Shown: one piece after another, positions 7,355-16,113 of the stretch | How positions within the stretch are numbered: the stretch's first letter is position 1 | How the letters are laid out: every line of letters begins with the position of its first letter | DNA from: Pseudomonas mendocina | GTDB taxonomy: Bacteria > Pseudomonadota > Gammaproteobacteria > Pseudomonadales > Pseudomonadaceae | DNA length: 64,000 bases | Reading direction: 5' to 3' | Assembly (NCBI RefSeq): GCF_900636545.1 | Contig: NZ_LR134290.1 | Coordinates: 1,302,001 to 1,366,000, forward strand | Notes under the pieces: model-generated | Databases searched by the model: none | What the model was told of the DNA's origin: nothing | Seen by the model: only the letters and a program-made list of their open reading frames with translations | Program-made: the position numbers and the translations under genes

Positions 7355-9961
7355 ATGCCGACCCTCGCCATCGCCCGTCCGAGTGCGCTGCAGGTACAAC
7401 CTGCCGATCTACCACGGCTGCCACCGTGCGTCGTTTCCCGTCCCGTCCTGCTGCAGCGTCTGCTCGCCAGCGAGTCGCGTCTGCGCCTGCTGTGCGCGCC
7501 TGCCGGAACCGGCAAGAGCGTGCTGCTCGGCCAGTGCGCGCGGCACACGCCTGCCGCCGTTGAGCGGGTCTGGCTCGATCTCGCGGGGCGCAGCCTGACG
7601 CCAGCGCAGTTGTGCAAGCGACTGGCGGTTGTCTTGCAACTGCCGAACGATGATGCCAACGAAGCAGGGCTGATCGAGCGGCTGCACGAGCGCGCAGGGC
7701 GCTTGTGGGTCTTTATCGATGACTACCCGCGGCAGGCCGACGAGGCGCTCGATGCCTGTCTCGACCGCCTGTTCGCCGCGGCGCCGGCTCAGGTCACCTG
7801 GTGGGTCGCCAGCCGTCGAACGCCGGCCTGGAACCTGCCACGTCTGCTGCTTCAGGGTGATCTGCTGGAGCTCAAGGGCGAAGAGCTGGCGTTGGATGAA
7901 TCGGCGCTGAGCGAGCTTCTCGCCGCGCTGCGGATCGAGCTGGCCGATGATCTCCGGCTGACGTTGCTCGCACGCAGCGAGGGTTGGCTGGCGGCGATTC
8001 GTCTGCTGTTGCTCGATGCCGACGAGGACGCGCTGCGCCAGCGTTTGCAGGATGGCTGTCCGGTGCTGCGCGATTACGTGCAGCGTGAGGTACTGGCCGA
8101 TCTGGACCAGGAGCTGCGCAGCGATCTGCATGCACTGGCCTTGCTGCCGCGTTTCTCCCTGTCGCTCTGTGAGCACCTGCTGGAGGGGCGTGCTACCGAG
8201 CTGTTGAGTGAGTTGCAGCGGCGTCAGCTGTTCGTACGCAGTCTCGACAGCAGCGGCACCTGGTTCCGCATGTGGCGGCCGCTGGCCGAGGTGCTGCGGC
8301 GCTTGCCGGGGGCTCCGGCACCGGCTCCGATCCATGTGCGGGCCTGCCAGTGGTTCGCTCAGCATGGCGACATCCGTGAGGCGGTCGAGCATGCCTTGCA
8401 GGCGGGTCAGGTCGAGGTCGCGGTCAACTATCTGCAGCGCTTCGATCAGGAGCAGTTGCTGCAGGGCCATTCGGTCGCGCAACTGCTGCAATGGCGCGAG
8501 GAACTGCCGGACTGGTTGTTCGCCAGTTCGCCGCGTCTGATCGTGCTGCAGGCCTGGGCGCTGATCATCTGCGCCCGATTCGACGAGGCCAGTGCCTGCA
8601 TCAAGGGGCTGGCGCATTTCATGCCGCAACCCGATGCTCGGCGCCAGAGCAAGTTGATCGCCCATTGGCAGGCACTGACGGGCGTGCTGGCGCGTCAGTG
8701 CGGACGGCGCGATGCCCGCTTGCACTGCCAGGAAGCGCTGCAGATGCTGGACGAGGGCAGCTGGTCGCAGCGCGTGCTCTGTTATCAGGCGCTGGCTCAG
8801 CAGCATATGGCCGAGCACGCCCTGGATCAGGCCAAGCAGGCGCTGGATCAGGGGCTGCGCCTGGCACGACTGCATGGCAGTTTGATTTTCGAAGCCCTGA
8901 TCAATACCGATCACTGCCTGCTGCTGAAAATGCGCGGTGAGGCCGGGCGTGCGGCCGAGCTGGCCGAGCAGTCGCTGGCACTGCTGCGTGAAGGCTTCAG
9001 CCATAGCCCGGTGGTTGCCCGTCTGCTGCTGGTGCGGGCCAGCCTGCTGGCGCGCCAGGGCCTGGACGAGGCGGCGCAGCAGGCCTATCGCCTGGGGCTG
9101 CAGGAAGCCGAGCACTGCGAGGATGCCTACATCATTTCCGGTTACCTGGGGATGCTGGAGCTGGCCGAGAGCCGCGGCGATCTCGACGAGGCGCACCAGT
9201 GGTTGCAGAGGGCCGAGCGGGTGATGCAGTGGTCGCATGTGCCTGAGGTTCGTTATCGCTGCGTGTTGCAACTGCAGGCGGGGCGCCTGCTGCTGCGTCA
9301 GGGGCAGACGGGGCGTGCGCGCGAGTTGTTCGCCCAGACCCTGCAGCAGTTGCAGCAGCGCCAGCAACTGGCGCCTTCCGAGTTCTACGATCTGCTGCCG
9401 CGCTTGCGCCACTGCCTGGCCATCAGTGACCTGCTGCTCGGTCATCATGCGGCTGCTGAGCATGCATTGCGTCTGTTGCTGGATGAATGCCAGCTCGCCG
9501 GACATCGCAGCCTGGCCTGTGAATGCCGGGTCAGCCTGGCCGAAGCGCTGCTGGTACAGGGCCAGGTGGAACAGGCCGATGGCCTGTTGCAGCAAGCCAT
9601 CGGCGAGGCACGGCAACTGCGCCTGCTACGGCCCTTGCAGGAGTTGCAGCAGCGCCAGGCGCAATGGCTCGAACGCCTGCTGCCGGGGGAGGCCGGGCAG
9701 AGCCTGCATCAGCGGCTGTTCGAGCCGGCTCCGCGGTTGGACGAACCTGCCAGTGCCGGTACCGCGCTGCTCAGCTCGCGTGAGCTGGCAGTGCTGCAGT
9801 TGATTGCGCAGGGTTATTCCAATCAGGAAATCGCCGATCGTCTGTTCATCTCGCTGCACACGGTCAAGACCCATGCGCGGCGGATCAACGTCAAGCTCGG
9901 TGTGCAAAGACGCACCCAGGCCGTGGCGATGGCCAAGGCGCAGGGGCTGATGGGGGATTGA
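7355..9961 (+). CDS. MalT-like LuxR-family transcriptional regulator
   Basis: An 868-residue STAND-type regulator. A P-loop lies at residues 47-55 (CAPAGTGKS). The middle is a long alpha-helical, Leu/Ala/Gln-rich region with TPR-like character (about 330-780). The C-terminus is a LuxR helix-turn-helix (LSSRELAVLQLIAQGYSNQEIADRLF, about 805-865). This is the layout of MalT and AlkS: ligand and ATP binding drive oligomerisation and promoter activation. It directly follows the DUF1302-DUF1329 unit on the same strand. Genes of this class often sit beside that pair in Pseudomonas, so I infer that it activates it, possibly in response to the hydrolase product. Confidence 0.85.
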   Translation: MPTLAIARPSALQVQPADLPRLPPCVVSRPVLLQRLLASESRLRLLCAPAGTGKSVLLGQCARHTPAAVERVWLDLAGRSLTPAQLCKRLAVVLQLPNDDANEAGLIERLHERAGRLWVFIDDYPRQADEALDACLDRLFAAAPAQVTWWVASRRTPAWNLPRLLLQGDLLELKGEELALDESALSELLAALRIELADDLRLTLLARSEGWLAAIRLLLLDADEDALRQRLQDGCPVLRDYVQREVLADLDQELRSDLHALALLPRFSLSLCEHLLEGRATELLSELQRRQLFVRSLDSSGTWFRMWRPLAEVLRRLPGAPAPAPIHVRACQWFAQHGDIREAVEHALQAGQVEVAVNYLQRFDQEQLLQGHSVAQLLQWREELPDWLFASSPRLIVLQAWALIICARFDEASACIKGLAHFMPQPDARRQSKLIAHWQALTGVLARQCGRRDARLHCQEALQMLDEGSWSQRVLCYQALAQQHMAEHALDQAKQALDQGLRLARLHGSLIFEALINTDHCLLLKMRGEAGRAAELAEQSLALLREGFSHSPVVARLLLVRASLLARQGLDEAAQQAYRLGLQEAEHCEDAYIISGYLGMLELAESRGDLDEAHQWLQRAERVMQWSHVPEVRYRCVLQLQAGRLLLRQGQTGRARELFAQTLQQLQQRQQLAPSEFYDLLPRLRHCLAISDLLLGHHAAAEHALRLLLDECQLAGHRSLACECRVSLAEALLVQGQVEQADGLLQQAIGEARQLRLLRPLQELQQRQAQWLERLLPGEAGQSLHQRLFEPAPRLDEPASAGTALLSSRELAVLQLIAQGYSNQEIADRLFISLHTVKTHARRINVKLGVQRRTQAVAMAKAQGLMGD

Positions 9962-10025
9962 GCGGGCGATGGCCGCATGGGGCGGTGCCCGCTCTGTCAG
10001 GAGGCGAGCTCTGTGGGCCGCCGCT

Positions 10026-10200
10026 GGTGGGCTGAAGCCCACCCTACAAGAGGCGGATCTCTGCCGGGCTCTCCCTACATATTGAAGCTCACCCCAGGGC
10101 GGGTTGGCTGCCTGATAGTGGTGCAGGTCAGCTCGGGTGGGCTTTAGCCCACCTGGGTTGGTCAGCGTGGGCCGAAGCGGATCGCCGCCCAGCCCACCCT
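10026..10200. repeat. Cluster of REP-like palindromes (GGTGGGCT-AGCCCACC)
   Basis: Two perfect palindromes with the same arms, GGTGGGCT/AGCCCACC, lie at 10026-10043 and 10136-10153, with a further GCCCACCCTGCAAG half copy near 10190. They fill most of the gap between the convergent regulator and transporter genes. This is the usual behaviour of Pseudomonas REP elements, which form hairpins and are moved by REP-associated transposases. No other feature is seen in this gap. Confidence 0.75.
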
Positions 10201-10219
10201 GCAAGGCCTGGCTGCCTGG

Positions 10220-11563
10220 TCAGCCGAGGAAGTAGAACGCGCCGCAGATCACCGCGCCCGAGTACAGCAGCATGATCAGGCAGTAGCCCATGATGTCGCG
10301 GGCGCCGAGGCCGACGATGCCGAGCAGCGGCAGCGCCCAGAATGGCTGGATCATGTTGGTCCAGGCGTCGCCCCAGGCAATGGCCATGGCGGTAACGGTC
10401 GGCGAAACGCCCAGAGCCTGGGCGGCTGGGAGCATGATCGGACCTTGCACGGCCCACTGGCCGCCACCGGACGGGACGAACACGTTGACCACGCCAGCGC
10501 TGAGGAAGGCCAGCAACGGAAAGGTGTCGGCCGAGGACCAGGAAATGAACGCTTCGGTGATCTGCCGGCCGAGGGAGATGCCATCGGCGTTGGCGCCCAT
10601 CATCATGCCCATGATCCCGGCGTAGAAGGGGAACAGCAGGACGATGCCGCCGATGCCGCGCACGCTCTCGTCCACCGCGCGCATATAGCGCTCCGGGGTG
10701 CCGTGCATCAGTAGGCCGCTGAACAGGAAGATGGCGATGACCACATCCAGGCCAAGCACGAAGCCCTTGGTGGCGAAGTGGTTGAACAGGTAGATGCCGG
10801 CCATGGCCACCAGCGCCAGGCCAAGGATGCGGCTGTCATCCAGGCGCTGCGCCGGGGTATCACGGGCTGGTAGTTCAGCGCGAGACTCGACCAGTTTGGC
10901 GGCATCGGCAACCTTGGCTCCCTGGCGCGGGTGCATGGCGCGGTTGAGCAGCGGCAGGCCGATGAACAGCAGGGCGACGATGGTCAGGTTGAGGGTGCTG
11001 AACAGGGTTTCGGTGATGCTTACCGGGTCGGTCAGCACCCCTGCGGTGATGCGCGCCAGATCCGGGCCGCCGGTGGCCAGGGAGAGCGGTACCGAGCCAG
11101 CAAGACCGCCGTGCCAGACCAGGAAGCCCGAGTAGGCCGACGCCACCAGCAGCGGATAGTCGACGCCATCGACCTTGCGCGCCAGGGCGCGGGCGAACAC
11201 CGCGCCGATCACCAGGCCAAAACCCCAGTTGACCCAGCAGCCGACCAGCGCCACCAGGGTGACCATGATGATCGCCTGGCCCGGTGTGCGCGCCATGCCC
11301 GCCAGACGGTCGAGTTGACGGTTGATGATCGGCGCGCTGGCCAGGGCGTGACCGGTGACGAAGATCAGCGCCATCTGCATGGCGAAGCCGAGTAGCGTCC
11401 AGAAGCCGCCGCTCCAGTGCTGCACCATGGCCGGCAACGACTGGCCGGTGGAGAGGATGCCGGCGAGCAGGACTCCCAAGGTCAGGAGCGCAGAGAACAC
11501 GAAGGGTGAGGGCAAGTACTTCTGTACCAGGCTCACACTCATGCGGGTGAGGGTGTTGAACAT
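10220..11563 (-). CDS. Short-chain fatty acid transporter (AtoE family)
   Basis: 447 residues and about twelve hydrophobic segments. Family landmarks include CWVNWGFGLVIGAVFAR, SGFLVWHGGLAGSVPLSLAT and VFVPSGGGQWAVQGPIM, typical of the AtoE/SCFA_trans family that imports acetoacetate, butyrate and similar short acids. It is the last gene of the minus-strand operon, downstream of the thiolase gene; the 260-base gap between them contains a hairpin and a REP-like repeat, so its expression may be set separately. In P. aeruginosa I recall the same gene in the same place (PA2002). Confidence 0.9.
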   Translation of the reverse strand: MFNTLTRMSVSLVQKYLPSPFVFSALLTLGVLLAGILSTGQSLPAMVQHWSGGFWTLLGFAMQMALIFVTGHALASAPIINRQLDRLAGMARTPGQAIIMVTLVALVGCWVNWGFGLVIGAVFARALARKVDGVDYPLLVASAYSGFLVWHGGLAGSVPLSLATGGPDLARITAGVLTDPVSITETLFSTLNLTIVALLFIGLPLLNRAMHPRQGAKVADAAKLVESRAELPARDTPAQRLDDSRILGLALVAMAGIYLFNHFATKGFVLGLDVVIAIFLFSGLLMHGTPERYMRAVDESVRGIGGIVLLFPFYAGIMGMMMGANADGISLGRQITEAFISWSSADTFPLLAFLSAGVVNVFVPSGGGQWAVQGPIMLPAAQALGVSPTVTAMAIAWGDAWTNMIQPFWALPLLGIVGLGARDIMGYCLIMLLYSGAVICGAFYFLG

Positions 11564-11649
11564 GGATGACGCCTCTTTCTTATGGTTGTGTAAGGGCTAA
11601 CCGGGCATTCAGAGTTGGCTATGCCTGGGTGTTGCGGTGGATATGACAA

Positions 11650-11735
11650 AGCTCGGCCGAGGCCGAGCTGGTGGTGTAGCCCGGATGAAATCCGGGAGGT
11701 CCATTTCCGGTTTCCCCGGATTGCCTCCAGGCATA
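11650..11735. repeat. Hairpin plus REP-like repeat between thiolase and transporter genes
   Basis: A perfect nine-base palindrome AGCTCGGCC/GGCCGAGCT lies at 11650-11669, followed in the minus direction by TTTGTCAT, so it could weakly terminate minus-strand transcripts. Beside it, CCCGGAT/ATCCGGG (11680-11696) and a looser CCGG-rich partner up to 11735 look like a second REP-type element. Confidence 0.55.
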
Positions 11736-11823
11736 CCTCTTTATAAATCGTCGCGGCTAAAGCCTCTCCCACAGGAGCCAGGCGGGCCGTGTGGTAGGCG
11801 TTTCAGCGGCGATTGTCTGGCGC

Positions 11824-13005
11824 TCAGACGCGCTCGATAGCCAGCGCCACACCCTGACCACCACCGATGCACAGCGTGGCCAGGCCTTTCTTGGCGTCGC
11901 GGCGGATCATCTCGTGCAGCAGTGTCACCAGCACGCGGCAGCCCGAGGCGCCGATGGGATGGCCGAGGGCGATGGCGCCGCCGTTGACGTTGACCTTGTC
12001 AGCATCCCAACCCAGCTCCTGGCCGACCGACAGCGCCTGGGCCGCGAAAGCTTCGTTGGCTTCGATCAGGTCCAGGTCGGCCAGGCTCCAGCCGGCCTTG
12101 TCCAGGCAACGGCGGGTAGCCGATACCGGGGCGATGCCCATGATCGCCGGATCGACACCGGCATTGGCATAGCCAGCGATCTTCGCCAGTACCGGCAGAC
12201 CCAGCGCCTGCGCTTTGGCCGCGCTCATCAGCAGCACGGCAGCGGCACCGTCGTTGAGGCTGGAGGCGTTGCCGGCGGTGACGCTGCCGTCCTTCTTGAA
12301 TGCGGGTTTGAGCTTGGCCAGGGATTCGGCGGTGGTGCCGGCGCGTGGCTGCTCGTCACGGGCGAAGGCGATGGGGTCGCCCTTGCGCTGCGGGATCATG
12401 ACTGGAGTGATTTCGGTATCGAAGCGCCCGGCCTCGATGGCGGCCACGGCCTTTTGCTGCGATTCGGCGGCAAAGGCGTCCTGGGCTTCTCGGGAAATTC
12501 CATACTTTTCGACGAGATTCTCGGCGGTGATGCCCATGTGATAGTCGTTGAAGGCGTCCCACAGGCCGTCGACGATCATGCTGTCGAGCATCTGTGCATG
12601 CCCCATGCGCAGGCCGGTGCGCGCCTTGGGCAGCACGTAGGGCGCCAGGCTCATGTTTTCCATGCCGCCAGCGATGATCACCTCGGCGTCGCCGCAGCGA
12701 ATAGCCTGGGTGGCCAGGTGCAAGGCCTTAAGGCCCGAGCCACAGACCTTGTTCAGGGTCATGGCAGGCACGGCATGCGGCAGGCCGGCGCGGATGGCGG
12801 CCTGGCGCGCGGGGTTCTGGCCACTGCCTGCGGTGAGCACCTGGCCGAGGATCACTTCATCGACCTGGGCGGCATCGAGGCCGGTCTGCTCCAGCAGACG
12901 CTTGATGACGATGGCGCCGAGCTCGGGCGCGGGGATATCAGCCAGGCTGCCCTGGAAGCTGCCGATGGCGGTGCGGGTGGCGGCGACGATGACGACGTCT
13001 TGCAT
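11824..13005 (-). CDS. atoB: Acetyl-CoA acetyltransferase (thiolase)
   Basis: 393 residues, the standard length of a biosynthetic/degradative acetoacetyl-CoA thiolase. The acyl-carrying Cys88 sits in NKVCGSG, the His in [14 protein letters not shown], and the second Cys in CIGGGQG near the C-terminus. It cleaves acetoacetyl-CoA into two acetyl-CoA in the cytoplasm. Upstream are the CoA-transferase genes, so the unit turns acetoacetate, or a carnitine-derived 3-oxo acid, into acetyl-CoA. A terminator-like hairpin separates it from the transferase genes. Matches PA2001 in P. aeruginosa by position as I remember it. Confidence 0.93.
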   Translation of the reverse strand: MQDVVIVAATRTAIGSFQGSLADIPAPELGAIVIKRLLEQTGLDAAQVDEVILGQVLTAGSGQNPARQAAIRAGLPHAVPAMTLNKVCGSGLKALHLATQAIRCGDAEVIIAGGMENMSLAPYVLPKARTGLRMGHAQMLDSMIVDGLWDAFNDYHMGITAENLVEKYGISREAQDAFAAESQQKAVAAIEAGRFDTEITPVMIPQRKGDPIAFARDEQPRAGTTAESLAKLKPAFKKDGSVTAGNASSLNDGAAAVLLMSAAKAQALGLPVLAKIAGYANAGVDPAIMGIAPVSATRRCLDKAGWSLADLDLIEANEAFAAQALSVGQELGWDADKVNVNGGAIALGHPIGASGCRVLVTLLHEMIRRDAKKGLATLCIGGGQGVALAIERV

Positions 13006-13079
13006 GGGAAATCCTCTTGGCGCGGTAGGGCGGAAAAAGCTTCGCGGATGAATCCGCTCCTACAGGGTGTAGGACATAG

Positions 13080-13123
13080 CCAAAAAACGCTCTGTAGGCG
13101 CCGTGCGTGGTGGCGCCTACAGA
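13080..13123 (-). terminator. Terminator-like hairpin between CoA-transferase B and thiolase genes
   Basis: Perfect 12-base arms TCTGTAGGCGCC (13091-13102) and GGCGCCTACAGA (13112-13123). Read on the minus strand, the hairpin follows the transferase B stop by 12 bases and is followed by GCGTTTTTTGG, a good T run. It may reduce read-through into atoB. A REP-like GCGGAT/ATCCGC palindrome lies beside it near 13045. Confidence 0.7.
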
Positions 13124-13135
13124 ACGGTAGACAAC

Positions 13136-13792
13136 TTAGAAGCTCATTTCTGGCACGTGTTCGGGGACGATCAGCTTGCCGGCGGTCTTGGCCACGATTT
13201 CCTCGACGCTAACACCCGGCGCACGTTCGCGCAGGACGAAGGCGTTGTTTTCGATCTCCAGATAGGCCAGGTCGGTCAACACTTTGCGGATGCAGCCGCA
13301 GCCGGTCAGCGGCAGGCTGCAATGCTCCAGCAGCTTGGATTCGCCGTCTTTCGAGGCGTGGGTCATGGTGACGATGATGTTGTCGGCACCGGCCACCAGG
13401 TCCATGGCGCCGCCCATGCCTTTGACCAGCTTGCCGGGGATCATCCACGAGGCGATGTTGCCGCGCACGTCCACCTCAAAGGCGCCAAGTACAGTCAGGT
13501 CAACATGGCCGCCACGAATCATGGCAAAGGACTGTGACGAGTCGAAGATAGCTGCGCCCTTGATCGCGGTGACGGTCTGCTTGCCGGCGTTGATCATGTC
13601 GGCATCCACTTCATCTTCGGTCGGAAATGCGCCCATGCCGAGCAGGCCGTTCTCCGACTGCAGCATCACCTGCATGCCTTCGGGTACGTAGTTGGCGACC
13701 AGGGTGGGAATGCCGATGCCGAGGTTGACGTAGAAGCCGTCCTGCAGCTCGCGGGCCACGCGCTGGGCCATTTGTTCACGGGTAAGAGCCAT
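13136..13792 (-). CDS. dhcB: 3-oxoacid/dehydrocarnitine CoA-transferase subunit B
   Basis: 218 residues. The family active-site motif SENGLLGMG contains the catalytic Glu47, which carries the CoA as a glutamyl thioester; GIGIPT precedes it. Subunit B pairs with the A subunit encoded 11 bases upstream and transfers CoA from a donor such as succinyl-CoA to acetoacetate or 3-dehydrocarnitine. The symbol follows P. aeruginosa PA2000 because gene order and the divergent LysR gene match; ScoB/AtoA-type acetoacetate activity is the alternative and cannot be excluded from sequence alone. Confidence 0.88.
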   Translation of the reverse strand: MALTREQMAQRVARELQDGFYVNLGIGIPTLVANYVPEGMQVMLQSENGLLGMGAFPTEDEVDADMINAGKQTVTAIKGAAIFDSSQSFAMIRGGHVDLTVLGAFEVDVRGNIASWMIPGKLVKGMGGAMDLVAGADNIIVTMTHASKDGESKLLEHCSLPLTGCGCIRKVLTDLAYLEIENNAFVLRERAPGVSVEEIVAKTAGKLIVPEHVPEMSF

Positions 13793-13803
13793 GGTCTTTC
13801 TCC

Positions 13804-14502
13804 TCAGGCGCGCAGCGTGCGTTTTTCGATGCGTTTCTCGAAGCTGCCGCAGATCAGCCGGTCGACGTAGATGCCAGGGGTATGAATCTGCGTGGGGTCG
13901 AGTTCACCGGGCTCGACGATCTCTTCGACCTCGACCACGGTGATGCGCCCGGCGGTGGCGACCACCGGGTTGAAGTTCTGCGCGGTGTGGCGGTAGACCA
14001 CGTTACCGAAGTGGTCGGCCTTCCAGCCCTTGACGATGGCGAAGTCGCCGGTGATGGCCGGCTCGAGGATGTAGTGGCGGCCATCGATCTCGCGCGCTTC
14101 CTTGCCTTCGGCGACCGGGGTGCCGTAGCCGGTGGCAGTGAAGAAGGCGGGGATGCCGGCGCCGCCGGCGCGCAGCTTCTCGGCCAGGGTGCCTTGCGGG
14201 GTGAGTTCGACTTCCAGCTCGCCGGACAGCAGTTGCTGCTCGAACAGGGCGTTCTCGCCGACATAGGAGGCGATCATCTTGCGGATCTGCCGGTCTTCCA
14301 GCAGCACGCCGAGGCCGAAACCGTCGACGCCGCAGTTGTTGGACACCACGGTCAGATCGCGCACGCCACGACGGCGGATCTCGGCAATCAGGTTCTCGGG
14401 GATGCCACACAGGCCGAAACCGCCGGCCAGCACGGTCATGCCGTCCTGCAGGCCATCCAGGGCTTCTGCGTAGCTGGCGACGCGTTTGTCGAGTCCGCTC
14501 AT
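13804..14502 (-). CDS. dhcA: 3-oxoacid/dehydrocarnitine CoA-transferase subunit A
   Basis: 232 residues with the subunit A landmarks [16 protein letters not shown] near the start and [19 protein letters not shown] later. Subunit A builds the CoA-binding half of the heteromeric transferase. First gene of the minus-strand unit, divergent from a LysR gene 106 bases away, and 11 bases before subunit B. The symbol is by analogy with PA1999 of P. aeruginosa, where the enzyme acts in carnitine breakdown; an acetoacetate enzyme (ScoA) would look almost the same. Confidence 0.88.
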   Translation of the reverse strand: MSGLDKRVASYAEALDGLQDGMTVLAGGFGLCGIPENLIAEIRRRGVRDLTVVSNNCGVDGFGLGVLLEDRQIRKMIASYVGENALFEQQLLSGELEVELTPQGTLAEKLRAGGAGIPAFFTATGYGTPVAEGKEAREIDGRHYILEPAITGDFAIVKGWKADHFGNVVYRHTAQNFNPVVATAGRITVVEVEEIVEPGELDPTQIHTPGIYVDRLICGSFEKRIEKRTLRA

Positions 14503-14558
14503 TAGAGGCTGCCTCTTTTGTTGTTATCTGGGATGAGACCAAGCTTCTGCGCTATGAG

Positions 14559-14571
14559 CTTATTTGTTAAG
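14559..14571. promoter_or_regulatory. Possible LysR operator (CTTA-N5-TAAG)
   Basis: A small dyad CTTA-TTTGT-TAAG sits in the AT-rich gap between dhcA and the divergent LysR gene. LysR regulators often bind such interrupted dyads between themselves and their target. The motif is short and could be chance. Confidence 0.3.
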
Positions 14572-14608
14572 TTTGTTTTTCCTCTTTATTGATCAGGTAA
14601 ATAAATTA

Positions 14609-15493
14609 ATGACCGTCAAGCAGCTACGCGCTTTTCTCGCCGTGGCGCAAAGCCTGAGCTTCGCCCAGGCCTGCGAGCGCCTGCATCTGTCGCAGCCAGC
14701 GTTGAGCCTGGCGATCAAGAACCTGGAGCAATCGCTCGGCGGTCAATTGCTGGTGCGTACCACCCGCAGCGTGGCGCTGACGCCGGAGGGCGAGACGTTG
14801 CTGCCGATTGCCGTGCGCCTGCTGGCCGACTGGGATAACGCCGAGGACCTGTTGCGTCAGCACTTCACCCTGCAGATGGGCAAGGTGGCGGTGGCGGCCA
14901 TGCCGTCGTTCGCCGGCAACCGCCTGCCGGCGGCGCTGCGTGCCTTCCGCGATGCCTACCCACGAGTCAACGTGGCGGTGCATGACGTGATCAACGAACA
15001 GGTGATGGAGATGGTGCGCGACGGTCGCGTCGAGCTGGGCATCGCCTTCGAGCCTTTGAGCCTCGATGGCCTGCAATTCACGGCGCTGTACGAGGATCGC
15101 TTCGTCGCCGTGGTGCCGGTCGCCAGCGAGTTGGCTGAGCAGGCAGCACTGACCTGGGCGCAGTTGCTGGAACAACCCTTCATCACCCTGCAACGGCCTT
15201 CGGCGGTGCGCCTGCTGCTGGAAGACAGCGTGATCTCCAGCCACGGTAAGCTGCCGGTGGCGTTCGAGAGTCATCAGTTGGTCACGGTCGGACGCATGGT
15301 CGCCGAAGGCCTCGGCGTCAGCGCCGTACCGCACCTGTGCCGGCAGCAGATGGAAGAACTGGGCGCCCGCTGCCTGCCGTTGAGTGAACCGCAGGTGTCG
15401 CGCCGCGTCGGCCTGCTGCACCAGGCTGGACATCAGCTGTCCAGTGCGGCGCAGGCGTTGAGCGAGGTTCTGCTGCATCAGGCCGGGCAGTAG
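14609..15493 (+). CDS. dhcR: LysR-family regulator, probably of the CoA-transferase operon
   Basis: 294 residues from the ATG at 14609, which begins MTVKQLRAFLAVAQSLSFAQ, the normal LysR opening; the open frame back to 14564 would add an atypical hydrophobic tail. Winged helix-turn-helix at about residues 3-60 (ACERLHLSQPALSLAIKNLE), then the inducer-binding domain. It is transcribed away from dhcA, the classic arrangement for a LysR gene and its target, and corresponds to PA1998 (DhcR) in P. aeruginosa by position. The inducer is probably dehydrocarnitine or a related 3-oxo acid; that is inference. Confidence 0.85.
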   Translation: MTVKQLRAFLAVAQSLSFAQACERLHLSQPALSLAIKNLEQSLGGQLLVRTTRSVALTPEGETLLPIAVRLLADWDNAEDLLRQHFTLQMGKVAVAAMPSFAGNRLPAALRAFRDAYPRVNVAVHDVINEQVMEMVRDGRVELGIAFEPLSLDGLQFTALYEDRFVAVVPVASELAEQAALTWAQLLEQPFITLQRPSAVRLLLEDSVISSHGKLPVAFESHQLVTVGRMVAEGLGVSAVPHLCRQQMEELGARCLPLSEPQVSRRVGLLHQAGHQLSSAAQALSEVLLHQAGQ

Positions 15494-15517
15494 GGCGGTT
15501 GAACCCCCTTGGCGGAC

Positions 15518-16111
15518 CTAGAGCTGAGAAAGGTCTGCCGGGGTGTCTATGTCCTGCAGCACACCAGAGTCGTCCAGTTCGACGATGCTTACGGCGTTGG
15601 GGTTCTGCTGCAGCACCGGCTTGGCGCCAGCATCGCCGCTCAGCGTCGCAAGCTGCGGCCAGAAATTGCGGCCGAACAGCACCGGATGGCCGCGTTTGCC
15701 CTGATAGCTGGGCAGTACGATGTTGTTCGCGCTGGAGTGGGCGATCAGGGTTTCCAGGCTGTCCCGATGAATCGACGGCATATCGGCGAGAAAGATCGCC
15801 ACGGCATCAGCGTTGGATTCAGCCAGTAGGCGCTCAGCGCCAGCGGCGAGGCTGTGGCCCATGCCCTGGGCGCTAGCAGCGTTTTGCACGACTCGTACGC
15901 CAGTTGGCAGGTCCATTCCTGTCGGCGCTTCGTCCGGGCGCAGCACCAGCCAGACCTCTTCGAGCATCGAACAGGGCAGGGTCAGGCTGGCCGCCAGTAG
16001 CGAGCGGCCGTCGGCCAGCGTTGCACGCCGCTTGTCGGCGCCGAAGCGGCGGCTGTAGCCGGCCGCCAGCATCAGCGCGGCGACTCTTTGAGTTGGGCGC
16101 TCGCTGGCCAT
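15518..16111 (-). CDS. MocA/MobA-like nucleotidyltransferase
   Basis: 197 residues from the ATG at 16111, two bases after the stop of the OsmC-YcaO gene; the longer open frame is discarded because it runs far into that gene. The nucleotide-binding motif LAAGYSRRFGADKR is near the N-terminus and FLADMPSI provides the metal-binding aspartate. This is the family of CTP:molybdopterin cytidylyltransferase and related enzymes. Coupling to a YcaO gene rather than to molybdenum genes makes a different substrate possible. Confidence 0.85.
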   Translation of the reverse strand: MASERPTQRVAALMLAAGYSRRFGADKRRATLADGRSLLAASLTLPCSMLEEVWLVLRPDEAPTGMDLPTGVRVVQNAASAQGMGHSLAAGAERLLAESNADAVAIFLADMPSIHRDSLETLIAHSSANNIVLPSYQGKRGHPVLFGRNFWPQLATLSGDAGAKPVLQQNPNAVSIVELDDSGVLQDIDTPADLSQL

Positions 16112-16113
16112 GC

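Noticed and set aside
7409..9616. 735-codon minus-strand frame opposite the MalT-like regulator
   Set aside because: Gln/Leu-rich mirror of a Leu/Gln-rich helical protein; no start site, no domain; the plus-strand gene has a P-loop and a LuxR domain.
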